Positions 21,141-36,526 of a stretch of 64,000 nucleotides of DNA are shown here, in pieces. Made by a program: the position numbers and the translations under genes. Below the pieces are notes generated by a model. It was not told where the DNA came from and did no database searches. It was given only the letters and a program-made list of their open reading frames with translations. This DNA comes from Xestospongia bergquistia (Eukaryota; Porifera; Demospongiae; Haplosclerida; Petrosiidae): assembly GCA_963965975.1 (NCBI GenBank), contig OZ014417.1:682001-746000 (forward strand), written 5' to 3'. Within the stretch, counting starts at the first letter, position 1. Every line of letters starts with the position of its first letter.

Positions 21141-22066
21141 GCATGCTTTCTGGTGTTTAGTGCAAATATGTGAACAATACTTACCAGGATATTACAGCCC
21201 TGGACTGGTACATTAATTATTGAAATAATGACAGGGTTTTACTCATCATTCTCTTTGTATAGCACGCATTTCAAATTGATGCTCTAATTCTAAAAGATCT
21301 CCTGTTGAAGTATTTACCAAATGTAACATCATTTTTGGACGTGAGTGTTTCCAATTAACATACTAGTAATTTTTAATCATAAAGTATTTACAAAATCCTT
21401 TCTACTGCAGTCCAAGCTTCCGCCCACTAATCCTAACGAGGTCCACAAAGGTCTTGATCCAGTCCTGTATTGTACAGAGTGGTTCATGAGTATATACTCT
21501 CGTTCATTACCTTGGCCAAGTGTCCTAAGAGTTTGGGACATGTTCTTCTTTGAGGGAGTTAAAATATTATTTAAAACAGCACTGGCTTTGTTGAGTTTAT
21601 GTTTCTCTAAACAAAAGAGCAGAGATGAATGCCCAGGGTAAGAGTTTGTTTTTTTAGGAAGAAAGTAAACAGTTTCAATTTATAATATTTATATCTATCT
21701 ATCAATGAAATAGATTTTTTGAAGTGACACAAAGATTACGTAATCTTCCTCTGAGTGTCACACAAGAAGATATACTTATACCAGAAGTAAGTTGTGATAT
21801 TCTAGTAACAGTAATTATTACTATAAAAATTACTAATTAATAATTACTACAACTATTAATTAATGAAATACATGTGTGATCTACCACCCTCACAGATAAT
21901 TAGGTTTCCAATCCACAATCAAGAATATAGGAAAGTTCATTACCAACAAGCTGATCTTCATTTCTCTGAAGAAAGAGCACGTATAATGGAAACGCAAGCC
22001 AGACGTAGCCAAGCTAGGAAAAGTTTTTCCACACTCTCAGAAGCAACATCAGATGGACCAGACTAG
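19618..22066 (+). CDS. TBC1D10: TBC1D10-like Rab GTPase-activating protein
   Basis: Twelve exons with GT-AG junctions and consistent phases: 19618-19746, 19803-19879, 20418-20517, 20559-20666, 20718-20824, 20884-20950, 21003-21050, 21142-21207, 21263-21340, 21411-21637, 21714-21786 and 21896-22066. The first two exons encode a short acidic leader, then EDRYGF typical of TBC1D10. The TBC domain begins at CRKGIPDSLRGRAWMLLSG. It contains the arginine finger in IIDKDLGRTFP and the glutamine finger in TGYCQ, followed by LPWPSVLRVWDMFFFEG. Such proteins stimulate GTP hydrolysis by Rab35/Rab27-type GTPases at membranes. The C-terminal tail is short and basic/helical. A polyadenylation-like aataaa follows at about 22082. 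Confidence 0.9.
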
Positions 22067-22254
22067 TTTAATCTTGTTTTAAATAAATCTTCTGTATCTT
22101 GTGTGTCTCAATCCTTAATTAACCAATTAATTAACCATATAATAAATAATAATATTATTAGTTTTAATTAAAATTAATTTAAAATAATAATTATAGTTTT
22201 ATTATTATAGGCGTGGTTGTATAAAATTTACAAAGGGTTAACAAAATTTCAGTG

Positions 22255-23191
22255 ATGCCACTCGTGGTGCTAGCCGGATTACCCAGCTCTGGAAAGTCAA
22301 TTCGAGCTAAAGGAATAGCTGAACTCCTTCGAAAACATTCTCCAAATACTGAAGTCCACGTCATTACAGACGATTTTTCAATTGTATCAAAGAACCAGCT
22401 GTACAGTTCATCAAAAGAAGAAAAAACAGCAAGAGTGTCTTTAAAATCTAAGGTGAATTTCAATAGTACTGAACTTAATAAATTCATGTAACTTTATTTA
22501 AATTTAAAGATGGATGTCATTTATGTCTGTTACATTCAATGTGCTCTGATCTGTATAGGTTGAACGTTTATTATCACATGATTGTCATGTGATCTTGGAC
22601 TCATTAAATTACATTAAAGGTTTTCGTTACGAGCTCTATTGTCTTTCAAAACTATTAAAAACAACACAATGTACTATCCTCTGTGACACACCCACAGAAA
22701 CAGCACGAGAATGGAACTCCAGAAGACCCCTAGAGGAACAATATACAACGGAGAACTTTGATGGATTAGTACTACGATATGAACCTCCTGACTCCAGAAA
22801 TCGCTGGGATAGTCCCCTCTTTGTCTTATATCCCACAGACTTCTTACCAGAGGAAGCCTTCATTGCTGCTCTCCTCCATCGTAAACCCCCACCACCTAAT
22901 CAATCTACTCAATCTCAACCTTTGACCTCAGTGAACTTTTTACATGAACTCGATCGTCAAACTCAAGGAATAATTAGTACAGTTTTAGAACTACAGAGAC
23001 AAGGATTATTAAGTAGTAGTGGTATCATAATAAATGGAACTGATGAGCGTCTTTGTATACGTAGCGATGTAACAATGGCTGAGCTAAGGCGGTTTAGGCA
23101 TCAATTTATAACATATACTAAGCTCCACCCATTTGATGAGGTGGAGAAAATTCCCACTTTGTTCGTGCAATATCTTAATACATCTGTTTAA
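22255..23191 (+). CDS. KTI12: KTI12 homologue, Elongator-associated P-loop protein
   Basis: Two exons, 22255-22452 and 22559-23191, joined in frame at SKSK/VERLL. The start MPLVVLAGLPSSGKS carries the P-loop G-x4-GKS. Downstream are a DD (ITDDF) that may bind metal, and VILDSLNYIKGFRYELYC, a hallmark of the KTI12/PSTK ATPase fold. CDTPTETAREWN and the C-terminal RLCIRSDVTMAELRRFRHQF block also fit KTI12, the tRNA-binding ATPase that assists Elongator in wobble-uridine modification. The gene follows TBC1D10 on the same strand with a 188-bp gap that holds the likely TBC1D10 3' end. Confidence 0.92.
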
Positions 23192-23270
23192 TGAAGTTAT
23201 TATTATACTAGTAAATTTGTTTTATTATGCTACAAAAAATGGTTATAGATTTTATTACTAAAAATTAGTG

Positions 23271-23370
23271 AAACTACAATGACAGTCTGCTACCTTAACT
23301 ACAATGACAGTCTACTACCTTAACTACAATGACAGTCTGCTAGCTTAACTACAGTGACAGTCTGCTAGCT
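23271..23370. repeat. Minisatellite, four ~25-bp copies
   Basis: Four imperfect copies of aactacaatgacagtctgct(a/acc)tt lie between the 3' ends of KTI12 and gelsolin-like gene 1. Confidence 0.85.
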
Positions 23371-23407
23371 TTTGTACTAAGTGTAATATTCATGGGGTTT
23401 TCAAAGT

Positions 23408-25210
23408 TTAAGAAAGAATGGCATCAAACTCAGCATTCCTTGCTCCTTCTTTCAAACAAGTAATTGGTACTTGGAAATGGCTGGTACTTTGGAGATATGT
23501 CTAGAGACAAAACCACAGCAACAATTTTTCTTTTTTGCTAGTAGTGTAGTTAACTTACAGTAGCATAAGACATTGCGTTCTTCTTCTCTTCATTACTGGC
23601 TGCGCTACCAATCCAAACAAAACATTGTTTACCAGTATCAGCAATAAATACTATAATATAGAAAACAGTGAATATTCTGTGTAGAGAAGACCTTCACATA
23701 CCATCTTTGGGATCAAGAGAAGCTTTAGGTATAGAGCCTTCAGAGACAAGATTGAACTTCAAGGTGCCACTTTCATTACTCAGCCTATGGATATTATGTG
23801 ACACTGGCTTGCTATACAATACAACTTATGAATTTACCTGAATAATGATGGCTTGAAGCTGTCATCAATTTCCTAATAACATTAATTTGTTAAATAAAGT
23901 TATTATTTATGCAATGTCCCTTACATCATCTCCATCAATATCCTCTGGAGGATCAGGAGATAGACAGGTGAAAAACTTGTGCGTCTCTGGGGTATCCCAT
24001 TCCTCTGTGAAGATAAAATTGTGCACGTAATTAACAGTGACTTTTTAAAACTGTTATTGTCTAGTTTGTGTTATCTAGGTTACTTACCAAGTGTATCAAT
24101 TTCTGGCTTACCACCACGACTTCCCTGTGTACAATATAATAAAATAAATTGATCATTAGTAATCTAAATTATGTGTGCTCACCTTTAGGCTTGAGAGGTA
24201 GTGACCAGCTTTAAACTTTTCATCTTTGTTGCATGTTTGACCATTCCACTGTGTATAAGTTGCTTATTAGTAAACAATGCAGACATTTTTTAATTTCAAA
24301 CCTGATAGATCTCCAGACCTAAATCCAATACAAAGACACTACTGGAGTTCAGGCAATGCTTGCTAAGAGGACGCTCACGTACCACAACATTATGCTAATA
24401 GTGATGCATATTAATTGAGTCTGGTGTTATGATTAGTTCTTACTTTGTTATCACGGTGGAAATGGAAAAGACGATGTTTGTATTTAGTGGGTTCAACATG
24501 TCGGAATCCTGTATCAGCTCTGTGAAGAAATGAAATAACTATTTGTCTATTAAGTATTAGCTCACCCTCCCTCTAACAGAGTAATAGAAGAGAAATAGGA
24601 CTTGAAGAGGTCTGATTCATAGCCCATCACCTCACGATGTTGAATTGGTTTGTCGTCCAACTATACAGTAACAATCTTGTCATTATATATATAATTGTTA
24701 ATTTACCAAAGTATCCAGTTCCACAGTCTTGTATGCTGCGGTACCATACTCATCCTGAGTGGAATACTGACCAATCCAAAAGTGGAGGTCATACTTTAAC
24801 TCCTGTTGCAAGTACAGATAAAATATTGCATAGTTATTTACTTGCAAGAAATACCTCTGATGGAGGCTCTTTGTAAGTTTTAAGGATGATGTAGGAATCT
24901 CCATTGAAGAATTGACCATATTGATCATCAGGCCATACAGTTACCTGGTGGTGGAAGTTAAAACTTTGAGTAAATCACTTTTTCATACCTTAAATTTCAC
25001 AATACGCCATATCTGAAGTCCAACTTTCTTTCCAGCTCCAATCCAAGCCTTTTCCGTTTGAGCTGCCTCTTTTTTGACCTTTATAGAAACACAATGTGTT
25101 TACTTGTTTTATTGCTAAATATTGTTTACCTTTCTCTCTAGATCTGATCCAAAGAGAGCTAGATTGCTATCCTTCCAGTCGTATTTTTTAGCTTTTACAA
25201 GACCAGCCAT
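23408..25210 (-). CDS. Gelsolin/severin-like actin-binding protein 1
   Basis: Fourteen exons on the minus strand, about 370 aa. Boundaries: 25210-25130, 25078-24989, 24944-24855, 24802-24707, 24660-24566, 24519-24444, 24394-24302, 24248-24183, 24124-24088, 24004-23925, 23872-23838, 23784-23702, 23650-23559 and 23500-23408. The start [20 protein letters not shown] and the later [39 protein letters not shown] and RLFHFH blocks define gelsolin domains 1-2. [18 protein letters not shown] near the C-terminus defines domain 3. Three domains and this length fit severin/fragmin or gelsolin-like protein 2, which sever and cap actin filaments in a calcium-dependent way in the cytosol. It is the first of four tandem paralogues. 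Confidence 0.9.
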
Positions 25211-25375
25211 TGGGGTTGTTGCAGAACCAGCTACGCCCTTTTGTTGAGGACGTCTTCATACTGAGCATGCGCAATTGATGAAACCTGGCGATCTATGAAT
25301 AATCTTAGCACGTAGCTTTTTAGGATGGCGTTGCTATGTTTATTATAATTATTATATATAATATTAATTATTTTA

Positions 25376-25575
25376 ATCATTTTTTTGAAAACAGTAACAA
25401 ATTCCAAGCTTTCTTTTCCTTCCTTGAAACATGATATTGGTACCAATGGATGTTTCAAATATTCCTACCAAAAACATTGCTTTAACTTTCATCAAAATTT
25501 AATATCCTCTCACATGAGCATATTGTAATGCAAGGTTCTTCTCATCTTGACTTGCCTTATTTCCTATCTTCAAAT
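25376..25575 (-). pseudogene. Relic of the 3' end of a gelsolin-like gene
   Basis: On the minus strand the segment decodes to the end of exon 13 (KASQDEKNLALQYAH, followed by the same gtgagagg donor as gelsolin-like gene 2) and most of exon 14 ([19 protein letters not shown]). The reading frame then runs past the expected stop. No other exons are present nearby. It is closest to gelsolin-like gene 2. Confidence 0.85.
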
Positions 25576-25695
25576 AATTATTCTCCTCTCTTGAAACAAT
25601 AGTGTTATTTTTCTTGCAGCCTCGTTGTCTTGTCAATAATAAAACTGTAGTGTTTCTATAGTAACAATTATATGAACATCATGTGATTATACAGC
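25576..25695. repeat. Dispersed fragment of the 4-kb tandem unit
   Basis: The stretch ttgaaacaatagtgttattt, then cttgcagcctcg, then tgtagtgtttctatagtaac matches the segment of units 1-3 at about 3107-3215. A second matching fragment lies at about 26399-26460. This places pieces of the array outside region 1. Confidence 0.8.
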
Positions 25696-25744
25696 ATGTT
25701 GCAACAGATTGGAATCTTTTTTCTGTTAAAAACTAAAATATATT

Positions 25745-26265
25745 TATAAAATGAAAAAAAAAATCCTTGTGTGTTGCCCAAACGATTCCTACTCGCTCAC
25801 CCACTCAGGCTTCCACTTAGGCTCCAGGATTCCCTGCTATTGCTAGCTGGGACCGCCACCTGGCTTGGTAACCCTCGTCTTCGCGAGGTAATCCTGGCTG
25901 GAGCGTCGCCCTAACTTAAAACCAGCCGTACGGGATTCCAGCTCTTAGGGAATTTCGCATTCAGGAACCGGGAACCACAAATACACCAGCCTCATCTCGT
26001 TTAAAGGGAGACTACCAGCCCTATCCTAGTCGGCCTTTCGGATACTCCGTAGAGTATGCTGGTAACCATCTCAGAGGTCTGATGCATTGCAGAACGCTGG
26101 CCCACAACACACTGGCACTCATGACTGTTTTGGTTTCCTTTTATATGTACTTACGATTTTGTCTTCATGCTCTTGTGGGGCGCGATTGTACCGATCATGA
26201 ATCTCATTAACGATAGTTAACCATCGGTGAATTAAAAAATAACAATTCAAACTTTAAAGTTTAAG
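25745..26265. other. GC-rich unclassified insertion
   Basis: About 450-500 bp with much higher GC than any neighbouring intergenic sequence. Short hairpins such as cctcgtcttcgcgagg are visible. The left edge is next to a poly-A/T run (aaaaaaaaaatccttgtg at about 25753), which is T-rich at the 3' end when read on the minus strand. It has no long ORF. I see no convincing tRNA, rRNA or splice structure. It is flanked on both sides by fragments of the 4-kb unit. A SINE-like or other mobile insertion is possible but unproven. Confidence 0.4.
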
Positions 26266-26398
26266 AATGAAACTAGTCCAGTTTAAGCAAACTAGAACAG
26301 TACTAATTCTATTAATTCATCATTCTTCTTCTAAGCCATGTACTCATTTTAACCAAACAATTACATTATGTACAAGTATTTGACAATATATTATCAAC

Positions 26399-26460
26399 AG
26401 TACATATATCTAATACATTACTGAGTGTGAACAAAGATTGGAATGAGAGAGAACGGTTTA
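26399..26460. repeat. Second dispersed fragment of the 4-kb tandem unit
   Basis: The stretch taatacattactgagtgtgaac, then aaagattggaatgagag, matches the unit boundary sequence at 3674-3720. With the fragment at 25576 it brackets the GC-rich insertion. Confidence 0.8.
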
Positions 26461-26639
26461 TGCAAAGCAGGGATAGTCCAAGAAAAACATGGTCTCAGAT
26501 AAGAGAATATTCTTACTTATCATTGGAACAGAGATGTCTTGTATAAGAAGAACGAGTGTGATAATTTTTTGAAGGGTGTAGTTATAGAAGTTGAAATATG
26601 TCATTCAATATATTATTAATAATAATTATTATTATTATT

Positions 26640-28763
26640 TTAATCATTTTGTTTTAAAACAGCAACAAATTCCAAGCTTTCTTTTCCTTCCTTGAAACAT
26701 GATATTGGTACTAATGGATGTTTTGTCATCTTCAAATAATCCTACAAAAACAATGCTTTAACTTTCATCAAAACTTAATATCCTCTCACATGAGCATATT
26801 GTAATGCAACCTTCTTCTCATCTTGACTTGCCTTATTCCCTATCCACACAAAACAAGACTTCCCAGTATCAGCTATAAACACTGCAAATTGCTTAGCATT
26901 AATAAGACATGCATAATAAGTTGTTAACTACCATCCATTGTGTCAAGATCTGATCGATGTATAACACCTTCTGATATCAACTTAAACTCCATCACTCCAC
27001 TTGCATCACTTAGTCTTGCAAAAGCAAATTAAATATATAACCCAGAAATTATCAATAAAAATGCTTTGATACCTGAATAAAGATGGTACAAAGTCTGGAT
27101 CCTGTTCCTATGGTATAGAAACAATGAATTATAAGCCTGTATAAAACAGTCTATTTTCTACCTCTTCTTTTTCTTCTTGAGATAATGGCTCATCAGACAA
27201 AGTTTGATAAAATAAATGATTTTTGGAAACATTGTATTCCTCTGTTTTAATACCATTAATTAACTAACATTTAAATTACTTAATAACTAACCCAGTACTT
27301 CCACCTTACATTTACCACGATGAGACTGTATAAATGAAATATAAAAATTTTTGGGAAAAATATAATGGTTTTTTTGAGAGACTCACTCTTAAATTTGCCA
27401 AATATTGTGCAGCCTTAAATCTTTCATCTTTATTAGCTCCTATACCATTCCACTACAATATTGCATTAAAACATATTATTTATAATGTTACTAACATTTC
27501 ACCTGATAGATAACATCTCCAAGATCCAATATGAAAACGTCTGTAGTATCAAGACAAATCTTCTTCAATGGACGTTCACGAATCTCAATACATTTCTATG
27601 CAAAACATAAAAATTAATTTTTATTGTTGTAAAATATATTACCTTTAATCCATGAAAATGAAGTAACCTAGGCTGATAGTTTGTAGGTCTGACGTGACGA
27701 AAACCACTCTCTGCTCTAGTATCAATGTGTTAGCTATATTTCATGCTATTTGTTGCTTACCCTCCTTCTAGCAATTCAATGTGTTTGAAATATGACTTAA
27801 ACAGTTCTGATTCATGTCCCATCACCTCACGATGTTGGACAGGTTTATCATCCAGCTATAATAGTGTGGATACTAACTACCTCAAGTACTTTCCATTACT
27901 TACCAAAGTGTCTAACTCTACAGTCTTGTAAGCTGCAGTACCATACTCATCAGCAGTAGAATATTGTCCAATCCAAAAGTGGACATCGTAAAGAAGTTCC
28001 TACACGAGGGCAGGACATAACCCCATTACATCAGATCCACAATATTATTTATACCTCTCTATTATCATGTTTATAAGTGTTTAGGATAATGTATGAGTCA
28101 CCATTGTAAAATTGACCATACTGGTCCTTTGGCCAATGGGTTACCTAAACGATATATTATACAACATAGTAACATTATAAAGTCTAATGTCATCTAATGT
28201 ATGAGTAATAGATTACAATTTAAACATGTAAACTAAGGATGACTTCACTATGTACCAGCCACTGTCAGGTAGCTAGATAATTTAATTGGTGTTGGGAGGA
28301 AAAAACATTGATAACATCTGACACACAGGCTGCAACAAAAGCTTCGAAAACATGATATGTGTGTACATTTTTTACCTCAAACTTTACAATACGCCATATC
28401 TGGAGTCCAACTTCAGTCCCAGCTCCAATCCATGCCTTCTCAGTTTTAGCAGATTCTTTTTTTACCTTTTGATATGTAATCATGAAAGTAAATATTATAT
28501 TATTAATGACTTGTTTATTTATGGAGCAGTCATTAAAAAAATTTTCAGTTTCAGTATTGACTGTATTTTATCTTTTAGTATAATAGCAAAAAATAGTTTA
28601 ATTTTAAGTTAATTAACTCTCACTGCAACTAATATTAACAATGAATTTATATTAGGCCACTTAGTTGTGTTCATAAGCTTACCTGTCTCTCTAGATCAGA
28701 GCCAAACAATGCCAGGTTGCTGTCCTTCCAGTCATACTTCTTGGGTTTGGTTAAACCAGCCAT
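26640..28763 (-). CDS. Gelsolin/severin-like actin-binding protein 2
   Basis: Fourteen exons in the same positions and phases as gene 1: 28763-28683, 28465-28376, 28144-28055, 27999-27904, 27855-27761, 27715-27643, 27595-27503, 27452-27387, 27325-27292, 27241-27162, 27107-27073, 27014-26932, 26881-26790 and 26741-26640. The start is [20 protein letters not shown]. Domain 1-2 landmarks are [46 protein letters not shown] and RLLHFHG. The domain 3 landmark is [18 protein letters not shown]. The linker exon 10 ([18 protein letters not shown]) differs strongly from the paralogues. Probably a cytosolic calcium-regulated actin-severing protein, as for gene 1. Confidence 0.9.
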
Positions 28764-29124
28764 TATGCAGTATATTTTAGAGTTGCTACTGTTGAATAAA
28801 GTTGAAGTGACTGCAGGACGCATAATTTATAAGGCAGTGAATTTAAGTCACAGGAAGTATCACATTAGATGTCAATGAATCCTTATCTATTATTACTGTT
28901 AACTAATGTCTATGATGTCTGTTTTCATTCCTTTTTGTTTTTTTTTGTTTTTGTTTTTAAAAAAAATCAGCTTCTTTATATCAAAAAAATTGTTATTGTT
29001 ATAGCTTACTAAAAAAAGGTCAAAATAACAACTACTAAATCAGCTAGAAAGATTTATACTCAAAGTTTATGTCTTTTTGCTACATAACAAATAAAACAAA
29101 TAAATTATAATTATAATTCTTACC
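28764..29124. other. Spacer between gelsolin-like genes 2 and 3
   Basis: AT-rich sequence with A/T homopolymer runs (about 28940-28990). It should contain the promoter of gene 2 and the 3' end of gene 3. No other feature was recognised. Confidence 0.4.
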
Positions 29125-31685
<2,561 letters not shown>

Positions 31686-32084
31686 TTAGAACAGTATTGT
31701 CTAGAGAGCTACAAATTTCACAAAGATCGCAACGTGCACTTTCCTCCCACTAAATGCACTAATTAATGCGAGTGGGTGATAAAATAGGGTTTAATTATAT
31801 TTCGAATTAATTAATAACTTTATTATTATTATTATTATTATAGATTTAATTAATTGATTTATTAAAGGTTGCCAAATTTTAATATCACTACAAAATGGAG
31901 CACGCTAAAAGATAAATTTTAATAGGACGTTCATAACATATCATATAGCTACCATTTTAATTGAATTAACTAAATACTACATGTTTCAAAAACTGTTTTC
32001 TTTACAGCTGAGTTTCTTGTTGAAACCTTTATTCAGATCTACAAATAAAAAAAAATAATTTTCTCAACTCTATAGTTAATTTAC
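31686..32084. other. Spacer between gelsolin-like genes 3 and 4
   Basis: AT-rich, with a short (TTA)n run at about 31810-31842. It presumably contains the gene 3 promoter and the gene 4 3' end. Nothing else was recognised. Confidence 0.4.
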
Positions 32085-34330
32085 CTAAGACAAGATCTTT
32101 GCGAACCCAGCATTAGCACGAGCAACTTCTCCATCTTTTATGACAGTGATACTAATCAATGGATGCAGAGTCGTCTGTAGGTATGCCTAAAGTAAGAAGA
32201 AATAGAGTGGAGCCCACAAATATCACATTGTACATGAGCATATGGGATGGCATTCTTATTCTCAGCATCGCTAGCACCACGTCCAATCCACACATAACAT
32301 TCTTTTCCGTTATCACAAATAAACACTAGATATCAAATGATAACACGTGTTAAAATAATAATCTATATAAAATGTCAGCATACCATCATTAGGGTCCAAT
32401 TTGGATTCAGGAATACTGCCTTTATGTTCAACAGTTCTTTGCAGTGAACCAGATGCATCACTCAACCTATATTATCAAATATGAACACCAATTCAGCCAT
32501 CTTAATGGCAGTCCATGATGACCATCCATCCATTTACCTCAACAGAGTAGGTTCAAAATCTTCATCAGGGTTATCCTATTTTAACGAGGAGGCATGTCCC
32601 GTCATTATTGATAACATCAAAACTTACCAATTCACTTTCTTCATCTTCCTCATCTGGATTCTCAGGTAACATAGCCATGAATCGTCTATTAGCTTCATCA
32701 TCACGCTGATCTGAAAGAGTTAATAAAGTAGGCGGGGCAATAACATAACTACATACCAATGTTTTCTGTCTTAACACGCCCACTTCGATTACTCTAAATG
32801 AACATTACAACTATATTGATAAATGTAATCAAATTACCTTTATAGTTTGCATGTGTTGAATAGCCTTGAATTTCTCGTCCTTATTACAAGCTTTACCATA
32901 CCACTATTAACAAAATGACATCAGTAATTCAGTAACAGGTAAATACACACACACACATGCACACACTCACTAAATATAATTCCAATCCCAGGTCCAAAAT
33001 GAAAACGTCAGTTTCATCAATACTGCGTTTGCAGAAAGGTACTTCCTTAATAACAACACCTTTCTGTTGAGTTGAAATACAAAACTTGAGTTGTCAAATT
33101 AATGTTTTGTCATTTACCTTGTCTCCATGGAAATGTAAAAGACGTTTTGGAAATTCTTTCTTATTGATCTCCACATGTCGGAAACCAGATTCAGCTCTAA
33201 CAAGAACAAAACAAAATTGGTTACAAGTAATAGGTTGTCATTGGTAACTTACCCTCCCCTTAACAAGGTGATTTCCTTAAAGTAAGATTTGAACATACTT
33301 GATTCATACCCTTGTACTTCACGATGTTGTATAGGTTTATCATCCAACTAGTAGAACAATAAAACAACAATAGTTTACATTTAGTTTATTTAACTACGGA
33401 ACAAAACATTATTAATATCTTAACAATCCATATTAAACAAAAGGGAGCTATTTGGCCACACAGGATGCTACAAAGTGTTAGCTGTTCTGTTATGACCAAA
33501 TATGGTCATAAACATGCGGTATACAAGTGTACTATACAGTGTACTAAGGAGAGTAACAGATGACTAAGTAGATTTATCTAGATATTTTAACAGTTTTAAA
33601 TAAATCCTTACTAGTGTTACTATACATCACAAACAAGCACTACCTAATGTTTCAGAAGGTTACTGTAACAATTACAACTAATTAAATGCTCCACACAATT
33701 TTACCAACAAAGCCTTTTTCATCTTAGCCACAAATTAAACTACCCATACTAATCCAGCTGGACAAAAGTGTTGGAATTTGGGCAAGTATGGTAAACAAAA
33801 TTAAAAAAAAATTTTAAATATTGAATTCCTTACAAAAGTATCCAACTCTACTGTCTTGTATGCTGCGGTCCCATACTCATCCTGGCTGGAATATTGTCCA
33901 ATCCAAAAATGGACGTCGTATTTCAGCTCCTAATGAATGCAAAACAATAGAGTGACACCTGCTAATGTGACCTACCTCTTCCTCTTTGTATGTATTGAGA
34001 ATAATGTAAGAGTCTCCACTGTAGAACGACCCATACTCCTCCTTTGGCCAATGTTCAACCTAATGTCAAAAAGATTAACTTAAAAACTACACTCATATAT
34101 TGATTCACCTTAAACTTAACAATCCTCCAGATCTGAACGCCAACCTCTTGACCAGCACCTTCCCAAGCCTTTTCTGTCATAGCAGACTCCTTCTTCACCT
34201 AATGGAATGAACAGAGTGATACCAATGAATTGCGATGAGACTAAGGTACCTGTTTCTCAGTATCTGAGCCGAACAGTGCAAGATTACTGTCCTTCCAGTC
34301 ATATTTCTTGGCTTTGACGAGACCTGCCAT
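32085..34330 (-). CDS. Gelsolin/severin-like actin-binding protein 4
   Basis: Fourteen exons: 34330-34250, 34198-34109, 34059-33976, 33929-33834, 33347-33253, 33196-33118, 33063-32971, 32903-32838, 32793-32757, 32710-32628, 32575-32538, 32466-32384, 32325-32234 and 32186-32085. The start is [20 protein letters not shown]. Landmarks are [39 protein letters not shown] and [18 protein letters not shown]. This is the most diverged of the four: the usual GxEIYQ block reads GLELYL, and VFICDNG replaces VFIADTG. The exon 10 linker is strongly acidic ([11 protein letters not shown]). Intron 4 is about 485 bp. The gene is head-to-head with BRAP, 143 bp apart. Confidence 0.88.
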
Positions 34331-34473
34331 TTTGCAATCTTTTAGGAGAGAGTGACAGAAGGAAGGATATTGGTAGCAGTGAAGGACAGTTTTAATCCGC
34401 AGCCCTGCAGATCGAGACCGCAAGTATTTATACACCGACAAAGGGGCGGAGTTATTTTGACATTATTAACCCC
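34331..34473. promoter_or_regulatory. Short divergent promoter region, gelsolin-like 4 / BRAP
   Basis: Only 143 bp separate the two start codons on opposite strands, so the interval must hold both 5' UTRs and a shared or overlapping promoter. No defined element was recognised. Confidence 0.5.
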
Positions 34474-36451
34474 ATGTGTAACATGGCTGACAAGAAAACC
34501 CTTGTTGAAGTCACTCCTACTTCTTCAGCTGAGATAGATGCAATAGTAGTACGTATAGCAATAGAAGACGAGCAGAAATTGCCTCACTTAGCAAAAGAGC
34601 TGCAATTCAATTCTTCACAACAGAAAGAATCCATAGAAGGTACAATGTCACATGATTATCACACCATGTCACGTGATGTATCTTCTATACAGGAACTGAT
34701 CAAAGTGTTTTACAAACCAGTTTAGGTCAACGTTGTATGCAAGAGATTCGTTTAGAACGCTACACATCTCACGGTATGAAATGGCCAGAGTTTCATTAAT
34801 AATTGTTGTTCAATTTAATAGGGTCAGTGACTTCATCAATTACATCTGATGACCTACCATTAAAAGAATTACCAGACAAAATTCCTTACTTTTCTGGCAT
34901 ACCATCTGTTGATGTTGTTCATGGCATTATACATCTTTTTAGAGATCGGTAAGGAGACGGTGCATTTCAACCTTATACCTTTTCAAATTTGAACCCGATA
35001 CCATTTCAAATTTGAAAGTACAACTAGATAACCTTTACTTGCAATGTTGTATTCACTTAAAAGACCAGCCCTCTCTCCATTGCCCTAAACAAGAAAGGGC
35101 TGGCTCTATGAGACTACATTGTAATTACATATGAATAGGTCTAAAACCATTGATGGACGAACTAGTGAAGTGCTATGTATACTTGGTATTCCAGCACATC
35201 TCTCTCTTTCTGATCTTCTTAATTTTCTCTCTCCTGCTCTGTAAGATAATATTATATGACATCACTATGACATAATTATATAGTTCTGTTATATTGACAC
35301 TCCAAGTGGTGCGAGACTCCACCCCTAATCAGTACATGGTTTTGCTAAAATTTAAAGATAAAGTAAAAAATTTTGGTTTTAAATCTAAAATTTTTTCATT
35401 ATTTAGTTATCAGCTAAAGAGTTTTATGCATCATATAATTTACGACGATACAGTTCATTAGAAAAGAGGGTGTGTCAGCTAGTCTATGCTAGTCGTATTG
35501 AGATTGTTAAAACATCACAAGACTCTTTACCCAACAGTGGACTAACAGAATTACCTAGTTGTCCAGTGTGTTTAGAAAGATTGGTAAGCAATAATTACTA
35601 TGCATTAACAAAATTGTGTCCATTTACATGTTGCTATGCATCCATTTAAGTGTTGCTATGCATCTCTTAAATGTTGCTATGTATCTATTTTAATGGGACT
35701 CTAATTACAGGATGAATCTGTACTGACTATATTGTGTAATCACTCTTTTCATACATATTGTCTTACCAAATGGGAAGATTCCACGTAGGTTATGACTTTG
35801 TCACATGATTTGTCACATGACTATCACATGAAGGTGTCCTGTATGTCGATATACACAAATACCAGAACCAACAGGAGAAAACACTTGTAATACATGTGAT
35901 TCTAAAGAGGTAGTTATTTGTAATTTTAGAGTTAATTTAATTTTAATTTTAATTTAATTTAATTTAATTTAAATTAATAAATTTATTAAATTATTTTTTA
36001 GGATTTATGGATTTGTTTGATATGTGGTCATGTAGGGTGTGGTCGTTATCATGGAGGACACGCCCATGAGTTAGTTGGTGCTTTTGTTGTAAATGACCTA
36101 ATCTTTTTGTAGACATTTTTCTATAACACAACATACATTTTCTATGCATTTAAGTAGTCAAAGAGTATGGGATTATATTGGAGGTAAATATCTCTCTCTC
36201 ACACACACACACATCATTGATCTTTCTACTCTTAGATAATTATGTCCACAGACTAGTACAGAACAAAGGAGATGGTAAACTTGTAGAAGTATCAGGACTA
36301 ATAACAGAGGTGTGTCCATGACTCCATGACATGTTGATTTGATTAACTTTCATAGATAAGTGATGATGAAAAAATTGATTCCCTTCAATTAGAGGTTAAT
36401 ATTAATTCAAGAGAATTAACTGTTATTACTCTCTCTCTCTCTCTCCCCTCG

Positions 36452-36526
<75 letters not shown>

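Noticed and set aside
25745..26265. GC-rich block as rRNA or tRNA
   Set aside because: No recognisable conserved rRNA segments, no cloverleaf and no clear A/B boxes; kept only as unclassified.
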